Source of the DNA: Spirochaetia bacterium
Lineage (GTDB): Bacteria > Spirochaetota > Spirochaetia > Treponematales > Rectinemataceae
Length of the DNA stretch: 24,432 nt
Assembly (NCBI GenBank): GCA_021286925.1
Contig: JAJTBL010000002.1
Span: 1-24,432 of the forward strand
Reading direction: 5' to 3'
The notes beneath the pieces were generated by a model. That model saw only the letters and a list, made by a program, of their open reading frames with translations, had not been told where the DNA came from and ran no database searches. Within the stretch, counting starts at the first letter, position 1, and each line of letters starts with the position of its first letter. Made by a program: the position numbers and the translations under genes. Shown piece by piece: positions 7,852 to 15,181 of the stretch.

Positions 7852-7871
7852 ATAGATAAGCAAATATCTAT
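7852..7871 (+). promoter_or_regulatory. Inverted repeat in the hydrogenase leader, possible operator
   Basis: ATAGATA (7852-7858) and TATCTAT (7865-7871) are perfect 7-bp arms with a 6-nt spacer, centred about 17 nt after the predicted transcription start. It is AT-rich and makes a weak RNA hairpin, so a repressor site is more likely than an RNA element. It does not match a Rex site (TTGTGA-N6-TCACAA type). Confidence 0.45.
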
Positions 7872-7911
7872 TATTTTTGTAGGAATTTGCTGGTACAAGG
7901 GGGGGTGAAAC

Positions 7912-8388
7912 ATGCCGCTAGCGCAGATCGAGTTTTCAAAGGAACTCACCGAGTATGTGGAAGAGTGGGGCAAAAAACCAGGCGGACTGGTTATGATGCT
8001 TCACCGAATTCAGCACGAATTTGGATACATACCTCGAGAAGCCGCTGAAAAACTGTCCCGGATGGTTGGACTGCCGCTCGCCAAGATCTACGGTGTCATC
8101 ACATTCTATCATTTCTTCAAGACGGTACAGCCCGGGAAAAACCGCATCGCCATCTGCATGGGAACAGCCTGCTATCTCAAGGGCGGACAGGACCTCGTTG
8201 AAGAAACCCAATCCATCCTCGGCATCAAGGGCAGTGAGGTCACTGACGACGGGCTTTTCAGCATCGACGAAGTGCGCTGTCTTGGCTGCTGCGGCCTGGC
8301 ACCGGTCCTCATGGTCGGCGACGAAGTCTTCGGCAAGGTGACCAAGGATCAGCTTCCCGACATTATCGCAAAATACAGGAACAAATAA
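7912..8388 (+). CDS. hydC: NAD-linked [FeFe]-hydrogenase subunit HydC (NuoE-like)
   Basis: A 158-residue NuoE/24-kDa-type protein with an N-terminal helical region and a thioredoxin-like [2Fe-2S] domain. The cluster ligands are C82 and C87 (CMGTAC) and C123 and C127 (CLGCC), the family's C-x4-C ... C-x3-C pattern. 'GVITFYHFF' (61-69) is the usual NuoE helix-strand junction. In trimeric electron-bifurcating hydrogenases this subunit forms a complex with HydB and HydA in the cytoplasm. The ribosome binding site is a G-rich stretch (7900-7906). It is the first gene of a five-gene operon. Confidence 0.93.
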   Translation: MPLAQIEFSKELTEYVEEWGKKPGGLVMMLHRIQHEFGYIPREAAEKLSRMVGLPLAKIYGVITFYHFFKTVQPGKNRIAICMGTACYLKGGQDLVEETQSILGIKGSEVTDDGLFSIDEVRCLGCCGLAPVLMVGDEVFGKVTKDQLPDIIAKYRNK

Positions 8389-8400
8389 GGAAAAAAAACG

Positions 8401-8943
8401 ATGCACTTCGCCGTGACCGATTTTCTGCTGGACATCGTCCAGAACTCCTGCGAAGCCGGCGCATCGTTGATCCAAATAAATATTGAAGAGACTGAAACTT
8501 CAATAGCTATAAAAGTTACGGACAATGGCAAAGGGATGGATGAAACGGAGCTTAATAAAGCGCTGGATCCGTTTTACACCGATGGTGTCAAGCATCCATC
8601 GAGAAAGGTGGGGCTGGGGCTTCCCTTTCTGAAACAGGCGACGGAACAGAGCAACGGCCGTTTTGAAATTCGATCTGAAAAAGGAAAGGGGACGGAAGTC
8701 TTTTTCCAGTTTTTCAAGAACGAAATCGATACGCCGCCGGTGGGTGACATTCCGGGAGCCCTGATATCAGTACTTTGCATGCCGGGCGATCATGAAATGC
8801 TGATCAGCCGGGAAAAGCGGGAAGCGGGCATCCGCTACGAGCTTTCCAGACAGGAGCTGTCAGGGATTCTGGGAAGTTTTGAAAGGATGGATTCGCTGAT
8901 TCTGCTGCGGGATTTTGTCCGATCCCAGGAAGAACAGGATTGA
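8401..8943 (+). CDS. Stand-alone GHKL-type ATPase in the hydrogenase operon
   Basis: A 180-residue protein that is little more than a histidine-kinase ATP-binding domain. The N box is 'DIVQNSCEAGAS' (Asn15), the G1 box DNGKGM (41-46) and the G2 box GLGLPF (71-76), then 'GKGTEVFF' (95-102). The dimerisation/phosphoacceptor His domain and any sensor domain are absent, so it cannot autophosphorylate as a standard sensor kinase. The C-terminal 70 residues are not recognised. It starts 12 nt after hydC and ends 31 nt before the ferredoxin gene. Similar small ATPases occur between hydC and hydB in other anaerobes as far as I remember, with no settled function; assembly, regulation or anti-sigma-like binding are all possible. 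Confidence 0.85.
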   Translation: MHFAVTDFLLDIVQNSCEAGASLIQINIEETETSIAIKVTDNGKGMDETELNKALDPFYTDGVKHPSRKVGLGLPFLKQATEQSNGRFEIRSEKGKGTEVFFQFFKNEIDTPPVGDIPGALISVLCMPGDHEMLISREKREAGIRYELSRQELSGILGSFERMDSLILLRDFVRSQEEQD

Positions 8944-8974
8944 TACGGAAAGAAAACCAGAGGGAGGAGAGATT

Positions 8975-9370
8975 ATGGCCAAAATGACTCTCGAGGAACT
9001 GAGGGCGCTCCGTGATTCGAAGCGCCAGGATCTCGCCAGGCGGGATGTAGAGGGCAAGGAAATCCAGATCATCGTCGGAATGGGAACCTGTGGTATTGCA
9101 GCAGGCGCCAAGCTTACCTTCGATGCCATTGTTGAAGCTGTCCAGCGGCACGGGCTCGAGGACAAGGTGGTCATCAGGCAGACCGGATGCATGGGGCTTT
9201 GCTATGTCGAGCCGACCGTCGAAGTTGTGATGCCGGGCATGCCTACCGTTATTTATGGCAAAATGACGCAGGATATCGCGGACAAGTTCGTGCGCAAGCA
9301 CCTTGTTGAGCACAGCCTTCTCGACAACCACATTTTTGACCGCCCAGCGGCTGATATCATAAAGAAATAA
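8975..9370 (+). CDS. Thioredoxin-like (2Fe-2S) ferredoxin domain protein of the hydrogenase operon
   Basis: A 131-residue protein. The core 'IIVGMGTCGIAAGA' and 'QTGCMGLCYVEPTVEVVMPG' matches the small ferredoxin-like proteins commonly encoded next to HydB. Only three cysteines are in the cluster region (one in GTCG, two in GCMGLC), which is how this subfamily reads, so whether it holds a cluster is uncertain. The start is the ATG at 8975 with GGGAGGAGA just upstream; the frame is open further back, but that would overlap the preceding gene. It resembles the N-terminal domain of the next gene product, HydB, and probably arose from the same fold. Likely a hydrogenase accessory or electron-transfer subunit. 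Confidence 0.85.
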   Translation: MAKMTLEELRALRDSKRQDLARRDVEGKEIQIIVGMGTCGIAAGAKLTFDAIVEAVQRHGLEDKVVIRQTGCMGLCYVEPTVEVVMPGMPTVIYGKMTQDIADKFVRKHLVEHSLLDNHIFDRPAADIIKK

Positions 9371-9383
9371 GGCGGAGGAAGTC

Positions 9384-11174
9384 ATGGCATACAAGAATTT
9401 TATCCTGGTCTGCGGCGGAACGGGATGCGAATCGTCCAGGAGTGATGAAATCTACCGGAATCTCCTTGCGGAAGCCGAAGCCCAGGGTGTCAAGTCCGAT
9501 GTTCAGATTGTCAAAACCGGCTGTTTCGGTTTCTGCGAAAAGGGACCGATTGTCAAAGTGCTTCCCTCCGAATCCTTCTATGTTGAAGTAAAGCCGGAAG
9601 ACGCCAAGGAAATCATCGCCGAACAGGTGGTGAAAGGCCGTGAAGTCAAGCGGCTGCTCTATCGCAAGGAGCAGAAGACGCAGGACAGTGCTAAGGTTGA
9701 GGATATTGAATTCTACCAGAAGCAGTTCCGAATCGTTCTGCGCAACTGCGGTGTCATCAATCCGGAAAATATCGAAGAATATATTGCGCGCGACGGCTAT
9801 CGAGCCCTCGAAAGAGTGCTCTTTGAAATGACGCCCGAGCAGGTGATTGCTGAAATCAAGGCCTCGGGGCTGCGCGGCCGAGGCGGCGCGGGCTTCCCGA
9901 CGGGCATCAAGTGGGAAACTGCTCGGAAAGCGGTCAGCGATGTCAAATATATCGTTTGCAACGCCGACGAAGGCGACCCGGGCGCATATATGGACCGCTC
10001 CACTATTGAAGGCGATCCGCACTCCGTGCTGGAAGCCATGATTATTGCCGGAAAGGCGATCGGCGCCAACATGGGCTATGTCTATATCCGTGCCGAGTAC
10101 CCGCTGGCCATAGAACGGCTCAAGACCGCCATTGCCCAAGCCAAGGAAATGGGTCTCATGGGCAAGAACATCCTGAATTCAGGCTTCGATTTTGATGTCG
10201 AAATCAGGCTCGGTGCCGGTGCCTTTGTCTGCGGCGAAGAAACCGCACTGCTCAAGTCAATCGAAGGCAACCGCGGCATGCCGGTTCCCAAGCCGCCATT
10301 CCCTGCTGAAAAAGGTCTCTGGGGCAAGCCGACCGTCATCAACAACGTGGAAACCCTTGCGAACGTCCCTGTCATCCTGACCAAGGGAGCTGCCTGGTTC
10401 GCATCCATGGGAACTGAAAAATCCAAGGGAACCAAGGTTTTCGCGCTGACCGGAAAGATCAACAACTCCGGGCTTATCGAAGTTCCAATGGGAACAACCC
10501 TCCGCGAAATCATTTTCGACATCGGCGGCGGCATCAAGGGCGGGAAGAAGTTCAAAGGCGTCCAGACGGGCGGTCCGTCGGGCGGCATCATTGTCGAGAA
10601 AGACCTCGACACCCCGATTTCCTATGAGAGCCTGGTCGCGCTTGGCTCGATGATGGGTTCAGGCGGTATGATCGTCATGGACGAAGATGACTGCGTCGTC
10701 GATGTTTCCAAGTTCTACATGGCGTTCTGCGTTGACGAATCCTGCGGAAAGTGCAGCCCCTGCCGAATCGGAACCAAGCAGATGTACAACCTGCTGGACA
10801 AGATTTCCAAGGGCAACGGTGAAATGAAAGACCTGGAAAATCTGGAAAAGATCGGCAAAGCCATGACCAAGGCTTCACTCTGCATGCTGGGTGGTTCAGC
10901 GGCCAATCCGACGCTTTCTACGATCCGCCATTTCCGCGATGAGTATATCGAGCATATTGTCGACCATAAGTGCCGCGCGGGCAAATGCAAAGACCTGGTG
11001 GTCTACTCGATCGATGCTGAAAAGTGCATCGGCTGCGGTCTGTGCGCGAGAAAGTGCCCGGTTCCCTGCATCACCGGGGAAAAGAAAAAGCCGCATGTCA
11101 TTGATGCTTCTCGCTGTATCAAGTGCGGCGAGTGCTTCAAGGCCTGCAAATTCGGCGCGGTAGTCAAGAGCTGA
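9384..11174 (+). CDS. hydB: NAD-linked [FeFe]-hydrogenase subunit HydB (NuoF-like, FMN and Fe-S)
   Basis: A 596-residue subunit carrying the NAD(H) and FMN site. Domains in order: thioredoxin-like [2Fe-2S] domain with C10, C15, C47 and C51; NuoF core with the NADH-binding GRGGAGFPTG (165-174) and FMN-contacting 'CNADEGDPGAYMDR' (192-205); SLBB segment (about 350-420); a [4Fe-4S] site CGKCSPC plus C500 (C454, C457, C460, C500); and two C-terminal [4Fe-4S] ferredoxin clusters (C548/551/554/558 and C578/581/584/588). His524, His528, C530 and C535 between these lie where HydB proteins have an additional conserved metal-binding region. Reaction: NADH and reduced ferredoxin oxidation coupled to H2, with HydA and HydC. 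GGAGGAAG precedes the ATG. Confidence 0.95.
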   Translation: MAYKNFILVCGGTGCESSRSDEIYRNLLAEAEAQGVKSDVQIVKTGCFGFCEKGPIVKVLPSESFYVEVKPEDAKEIIAEQVVKGREVKRLLYRKEQKTQDSAKVEDIEFYQKQFRIVLRNCGVINPENIEEYIARDGYRALERVLFEMTPEQVIAEIKASGLRGRGGAGFPTGIKWETARKAVSDVKYIVCNADEGDPGAYMDRSTIEGDPHSVLEAMIIAGKAIGANMGYVYIRAEYPLAIERLKTAIAQAKEMGLMGKNILNSGFDFDVEIRLGAGAFVCGEETALLKSIEGNRGMPVPKPPFPAEKGLWGKPTVINNVETLANVPVILTKGAAWFASMGTEKSKGTKVFALTGKINNSGLIEVPMGTTLREIIFDIGGGIKGGKKFKGVQTGGPSGGIIVEKDLDTPISYESLVALGSMMGSGGMIVMDEDDCVVDVSKFYMAFCVDESCGKCSPCRIGTKQMYNLLDKISKGNGEMKDLENLEKIGKAMTKASLCMLGGSAANPTLSTIRHFRDEYIEHIVDHKCRAGKCKDLVVYSIDAEKCIGCGLCARKCPVPCITGEKKKPHVIDASRCIKCGECFKACKFGAVVKS

Positions 11175-11193
11175 GAACGGGGGAAAAACAATC

Positions 11194-12978
11194 ATGATCA
11201 ATTGCAAAGTAAACGGAATACCGGTTCAGGTTGCCGAAGGGGCAACCATTCTGGAAGCCTCGAAAAAGGCGAATGTCAAAATACCGACACTCTGCTACAA
11301 CCCGGATCTCGCTCCGTGGGCAGCCTGCGGTATCTGCGTAGCCAAAATCGAAGGCAGCAATAAAATGCTCCGCGCCTGCTGTACGCCGGTTGCTGAAGGC
11401 ATGAATATCATCACCCACGATCCCGACATCGTGGAAACGAGGAAAACCGTCATCGAGATGATTCTTTCAACCCATCCCGATGACTGTCTCGCCTGCCCGA
11501 GAAACCAGAACTGCGAACTGCAGACTTTGGCTCAGGAATTCGGAATCAGGGAGCAGGCTTTCCCGAAAATGCTCCATGATCTGCCCATCGACGACACAAC
11601 CGGCTCAATCGTCCTCAACCCTGAAAAATGTGTCAGGTGCGGCCGATGTGTTACAGTTTGCCAGCAGATGCAGAATGTCTGGGCTATTGAGTTTCTCGGA
11701 CGCGGCGAAACCATCCGTATCGCCCCTGCCGCTGATGCTAAGCTTGGTGAAAGCCCCTGCATCAAATGCGGTCAGTGCTCGGCGCACTGCCCGGTCGGCG
11801 CTATCTATGAAAACGACCAGACCAAGATTGTTTGGGATGCTTTGCGCAAAACCGGCGAAGATGCGAAAACCTGCGTTGTCCAGATCGCTCCGGCAGTGCG
11901 CGTCGCCCTTGGAGAAGCCTTCGGCCTGCAGCCCGGAACCGACCTTACCGGGAAAATCTACACCGCTCTCAAACGCCTTGGTTTCGATGTTGTCTTTGAT
12001 ACAAGCTTCTCTGCTGACCTTACCATCATGGAAGAGGGTACCGAGTTTGTCAAACGCCTGACATCAGCCCTGCAGAATGGGCTTGGTGCGGCAACCCGCG
12101 AAAAATCCATGCCCCTCATCACCTCCTGCTGTCCTGCATGGGTAGACTATTTAGAGAAGTATTTCCCCGACATGATTCCAAACTTCTCCACCGCCAAGAG
12201 CCCCCAGCAGATGATGGGCGCCATGATCAAGACCTATTGGGCGGAAAAAGCCAATGTCCGGCCCGATAAGATCTTCTCGGTTTCCGTCATGCCCTGTACC
12301 GCCAAAAAGTTTGAAACCCACCGAGATGAAACCATGTATTCATCAGGGTATCAGGATGTGGATGTCTCCATTACAACCCGCGAGCTTGCCCGCATGATCA
12401 AGCAGGCGGGCATTGACCTCCTGAATCTGCCTGAGTCGGAACCCGACAGCCCGCTCGGACCCTACACCGGCGCAGGCGTCATCTTCGGTGCGACCGGCGG
12501 TGTCATGGAAGCCGCACTCAGAACTGCCTATTACCTGGTTACCGGCAACGAGCTGAAGGATGTCAACTTTACCGCGGTCCGCGGTATTTCCGGCATCAAG
12601 GAAGCCAGCGTCCATGTCAATGGCGTTGAACTCAGGGTTGCAATCGCGCATCAGATGGGCAATATCGAACAGGTGCTCAACGAAGTCCGCAAAGCCCGCG
12701 ATGAGGGCCGGGACACGCCTTGGCACTTTATTGAAGTCATGGCCTGCCGCGGCGGCTGTATCGGCGGCGGCGGCCAGCCCTATGGCGCTACCGATGAAGT
12801 CCGCAAGCTCAGAATCCGCGGTATCTACGACCACGATGAGGGCAAGGAATACCGCTGTTCACACCAGAACCCGTACATCAAGAAAGTGTACAACGAATTC
12901 CTCGAGAAACCGGGAAGCCACAAGGCGCACGAGCTTTTGCACACGCACTACACCGAGCGCCCGCTCTTCCTGAAATAA
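11194..12978 (+). CDS. hydA: [FeFe]-hydrogenase catalytic subunit HydA
   Basis: A 594-residue catalytic subunit reducing protons to H2. Domains in order: [2Fe-2S] ferredoxin (C34, C45, C48, C62); His-ligated [4Fe-4S] site (His94, C98, C101, C107); two [4Fe-4S] ferredoxin clusters (C146/149/152/156 and C189/192/195/199); H-cluster domain with TSCCPAW (310-316), MPCTAKKFE (366-374) and EVMACRGGCIGGGGQP (514-529). The H-cluster ligands are C312, C368, C518 and C522, and C313 is the proton-path cysteine. A small-subunit-like tail follows with no further cysteine cluster, so it lacks the extra C-terminal [2Fe-2S] domain of the longer Thermotoga-type HydA. The maturases HydE, HydF and HydG are not in this window. 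Confidence 0.97.
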   Translation: MINCKVNGIPVQVAEGATILEASKKANVKIPTLCYNPDLAPWAACGICVAKIEGSNKMLRACCTPVAEGMNIITHDPDIVETRKTVIEMILSTHPDDCLACPRNQNCELQTLAQEFGIREQAFPKMLHDLPIDDTTGSIVLNPEKCVRCGRCVTVCQQMQNVWAIEFLGRGETIRIAPAADAKLGESPCIKCGQCSAHCPVGAIYENDQTKIVWDALRKTGEDAKTCVVQIAPAVRVALGEAFGLQPGTDLTGKIYTALKRLGFDVVFDTSFSADLTIMEEGTEFVKRLTSALQNGLGAATREKSMPLITSCCPAWVDYLEKYFPDMIPNFSTAKSPQQMMGAMIKTYWAEKANVRPDKIFSVSVMPCTAKKFETHRDETMYSSGYQDVDVSITTRELARMIKQAGIDLLNLPESEPDSPLGPYTGAGVIFGATGGVMEAALRTAYYLVTGNELKDVNFTAVRGISGIKEASVHVNGVELRVAIAHQMGNIEQVLNEVRKARDEGRDTPWHFIEVMACRGGCIGGGGQPYGATDEVRKLRIRGIYDHDEGKEYRCSHQNPYIKKVYNEFLEKPGSHKAHELLHTHYTERPLFLK

Positions 12979-13000
12979 TACAAGCGAGAATAATGCATGA

Positions 13001-13026
13001 GGCTGCCCTTGTGGGCGGCCTTTTTT
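13001..13026 (+). terminator. Intrinsic terminator of the hydrogenase operon
   Basis: GGCTGCCC (13001-13008) pairs with GGGCGGCC (13013-13020), eight pairs including one T-G, around a TTGT loop, followed by TTTTTTC. It lies 22 nt after the hydA stop and has no T-run on the other strand, so it serves the plus strand only. Confidence 0.92.
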
Positions 13027-13059
13027 CATTGAGAGCGCGGTTGAACGGGTGAGCGGTCC

Positions 13060-13272
13060 TCAGCCTTGTGACGGCGGAGTTCTCTTGGAGAGGTTTATGG
13101 TTATGCTCTTCGCATCCTCAGTCCCTTTCAGAGTCCCGAGCATGGCGCCTATGGTTGCACCGAACAGGGTTTCGATATAGGGCACGACCGGAATCTCTCT
13201 GCCGTCGCATACAATGGAAACTGCGTAATTCTGCCCTGAAGAAGCTTTGTCCGACTGTTTTTCCTGATTCAT
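13060..13272 (-). CDS. Small protein downstream of MobB, function unknown
   Basis: A 70-residue ORF beginning 11 nt after the mobB stop, with AGGGGA five nt before its ATG, so it looks like a translated last gene of the unit. The core 'YAVSIVCDGREIPVVPYIETLFGATIGAMLGTLKGTEDAKSITINL' (16-61) has the form strand - helix - 'GxxxGTLKG' - strand. It reminds me of a short C-terminal module seen on some MobB-type proteins (nucleotide-independent 'IPLxPFV ... GMxxSLKG ... I.I.I' pattern), here as a separate protein; that memory is not checked. Polar ends (1-14 and 62-70) look disordered. A longer membrane role is unlikely because the only hydrophobic stretch is short and glycine-rich. Confidence 0.6.
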   Translation of the reverse strand: MNQEKQSDKASSGQNYAVSIVCDGREIPVVPYIETLFGATIGAMLGTLKGTEDAKSITINLSKRTPPSQG

Positions 13273-13282
13273 TTTCTGTCCC

Positions 13283-13885
13283 CTAATCCTCTATTCCAAT
13301 AATATACTCGATGAATGATGCAGCAGCATCGGGTGAAAAGGCTTTTTTTTCGCATTCCGCCGCTGTCTGGGCAAGTTCAGGCGAGTCTGTTATCAGGATG
13401 TCGACGTCCCGCAGGGGAAATTTCAGTTCCGATTCGGTCCTGGCCGTGCCAGCGGTCAGAACTACCAGCGTATGTTTTGGCGTCAAGTCAGCGCGCCGAC
13501 CGGGATCCGCACTGGACTGAGTTTCAGGCTGCAGACCTTCGCAGAAAATGATGTCAGCGCCGCGTATCTGCGACAAGGCCCAGCGCTCGATGTTTTCAGC
13601 TGCGCCGGGAGGCAAAGGCTGTATGCCGCTGGAAGATGCGTTGGTCTCCTGGATGTAGGTCTTTTCCGAGATGAACAGCGATTGCCTGGCTCCCGCTTTC
13701 AGATACCGAGAGGAATCTTTACCCGCAGAAGGATACGCAGGCTCGTGGCGGGATTTCTTGATAGCCGCGGTTTCGATGCCGCGCTTTGTGCATTCAGCGA
13801 TTGCGCGTTCGATAAAGGTTGTCTTGCCGGTACCGGACCAGCCGAGAACCGCGATGACAGCTGGTTTTATAACACTTGTTTTCAT
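13283..13885 (-). CDS. mobB: MobB-like GTP-binding protein, molybdopterin-guanine dinucleotide biosynthesis
   Basis: A 200-residue P-loop protein. GWSGTGKTT (15-23) is the Walker A motif, 'GIETAAIKKSRHEP' (36-49) corresponds to the IKH(x)xH strand of MobB, and 'GKDSSRYLKAGARQSLFIS' matches the family's 'GKDS...KAGA' region. 'ADIIFCEGLQPE' is the Walker B/ExG-like strand. MobB helps attach GMP to molybdopterin, presumably for a molybdo- or tungstoenzyme encoded elsewhere. The start is the ATG at 13885, which overlaps the stop of the upstream methyltransferase as ATGA and has GAGG five nt before it; the frame extends further back but into the methyltransferase gene. Confidence 0.85.
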   Translation of the reverse strand: MKTSVIKPAVIAVLGWSGTGKTTFIERAIAECTKRGIETAAIKKSRHEPAYPSAGKDSSRYLKAGARQSLFISEKTYIQETNASSSGIQPLPPGAAENIERWALSQIRGADIIFCEGLQPETQSSADPGRRADLTPKHTLVVLTAGTARTESELKFPLRDVDILITDSPELAQTAAECEKKAFSPDAAASFIEYIIGIED

Positions 13886-15120
13886 GACTGCCTCGCTGGG
13901 GCGGGGCAGGAATCGGCATTGGGAGCGATCATGATCATCTGCATATCCGTTTTTTCGGAAAAGCCGAAATTGAAAGCTCCTTCCCGCACTTGAAGGCTGC
14001 TGAAACGTACCAGGTCGCCCCGTTTCAGTCTGAAAAAGCCGCAAGCCTCGGCACGGCTGTCCGTTCGCGCTGCCGAGACCGTCATCAGACCAGCCTCAGT
14101 GCAGACAAGGTAGCGGATTCGGCCAGCTTTGTTCAGCATGGGTTCAGAAACGATTCTTCCCTCCAGGGCTGGGGTTGTATTGTCAGCAGAGGTCTGCGGA
14201 GCAGCGCAAGCTTTCTGCTTGGCTTTCGATTTTTTCAGCGCATACCAGGTGGCTTTTACTGCATCCCTGTCCAATCCGGCCGCGCGGGCAAGCTCAGCGA
14301 CCGCCTGCGGCGGCTCCCAGAGCCAGGTGGAATGGCAAGTTCTTGCTTCCCCTTTTTGAAGCATGGGACAGAGGTTTGAGCCGGGGCAGGGAGCGACGCA
14401 TTCGGCATCAGACAGAGATGTCAGCAGGCGGTCACGCACAAGCAATGCAGGCCGGCTGGTCACCATCGCAGATGGCTCGATGACAAGAAGCAGTCCATCC
14501 GGTGCAAGTTGTTCCCATGCCTTCATCAGAAGCCTTTCGCGCTTGATTGCCGCGTCTGGCTCGTTTTTCCAAAGTTCATTGATGCTGTGGCTGGCGATGA
14601 TGAGATCGCAGGTTTCAGGCGCTCCGGGCAAGGCGTCACCAGGCATGGTTTCCAGATTGATGCAGGAAACTGAGAAATTGGAGGTATTGGAGATTATTCT
14701 TTCAGCAAGTGTCAGAGCTGTATTCAGGGCTCTTTCGCTCGAGTCCAGGAGATAGCATCTTTTAGCTCCGAATTCCAGAGCAGCGAAGGAATTCGGCCCG
14801 GGACCAGATCCGAGATCAAGCAACGTTTCAATCTTGGGCAGTTTTCCGCGTTGTGCGATTTCGCTTAGCGCAAGAAAGGTCTGAACAAAGGAGATAGGCC
14901 AATAATAAAGGGTATAGACAGCAAGCTGATCAGAAAATTCGAGATAGCCGCTTCCCGGAAGCTCGCGATTGCCAGTAAGGCCTCGCTGAAGTTCTCGCAG
15001 CGAATTTCCGTATCGCATAACGTCGTTTCGGCTCAGCTTTTCTTTGGGGTTTTTCGAATTTTTGGCAATTGCCGCAAGATATGGGTAGTAGTATTCAAGC
15101 ACCGAATTGATAGCACTCAT
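13882..15120 (-). CDS. Rsm22-like (METTL17-type) methyltransferase with a cysteine cluster
   Basis: A 412-residue SAM-dependent methyltransferase-fold protein. DLGSGPG (102-108) is the SAM-binding loop, 'CDLIIASHSINELW' (171-184) is motif IV, and 'ECVAPCPGSNLCPM ... TCHSTW' (Cys241, 245, 251, 262) is the four-cysteine signature of the Rsm22 family, shown in the mitochondrial homologue METTL17 to hold a [4Fe-4S] cluster. The C-terminal part (about 315-400) is a small beta-rich domain also found in the family, often near rRNA assembly roles. The start is the ATG at 15120 (or the TTG just before). There is no Shine-Dalgarno; a TAGAAT hexamer lies 7 nt upstream. Its last bases overlap mobB. Confidence 0.85.
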   Translation of the reverse strand: MSAINSVLEYYYPYLAAIAKNSKNPKEKLSRNDVMRYGNSLRELQRGLTGNRELPGSGYLEFSDQLAVYTLYYWPISFVQTFLALSEIAQRGKLPKIETLLDLGSGPGPNSFAALEFGAKRCYLLDSSERALNTALTLAERIISNTSNFSVSCINLETMPGDALPGAPETCDLIIASHSINELWKNEPDAAIKRERLLMKAWEQLAPDGLLLVIEPSAMVTSRPALLVRDRLLTSLSDAECVAPCPGSNLCPMLQKGEARTCHSTWLWEPPQAVAELARAAGLDRDAVKATWYALKKSKAKQKACAAPQTSADNTTPALEGRIVSEPMLNKAGRIRYLVCTEAGLMTVSAARTDSRAEACGFFRLKRGDLVRFSSLQVREGAFNFGFSEKTDMQMIMIAPNADSCPAPARQS

Positions 15121-15127
15121 CAAGATA

Positions 15128-15172
15128 ATTCTATCATGGACTCTTGCGGAATGGAAACATGACGGCTAAAAT
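15128..15172. promoter_or_regulatory. Divergent promoter pair placed directly against both start codons
   Basis: For the diguanylate cyclase (+): TTGCGG (15144-15149) - 17 nt - TAAAAT (15167-15172), 9 nt before the ATG at 15182. For the methyltransferase (-): TTTCCA (15152-15157) - 18 nt - TAGAAT (15128-15133), 7 nt before the ATG at 15120. The two promoters interleave in 58 nt, and each predicted transcript would have only a few leader bases. Confidence 0.5.
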
Positions 15173-15181
15173 AATCAGGTT

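Larger units (their letters stand above)
7793..7899 (+). repeat. Distant inverted repeat framing the hydrogenase promoter
   Basis: CTTGTACCTGCA (7793-7804) and TGCTGGTACAAG (7888-7899) are inverted copies matching at 11 of 12 positions. The first copy ends 4 nt before the -35 box and the second ends one base before the ribosome binding site of hydC. Its role is unknown; two half-sites for a dimeric regulator would fit. Confidence 0.45.

Noticed and set aside
7793..7911. Rex operator for the hydrogenase operon
   Set aside because: No TTGTGA-N6-TCACAA-like or TTGTTAA-type site is present; the palindromes found have different sequence.
9357..10139. A 260-codon open frame on the minus strand opposite hydB
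   Set aside because: It is antisense to the thioredoxin-like and NADH-binding regions of hydB, which explain the base pattern; it has no supporting context.
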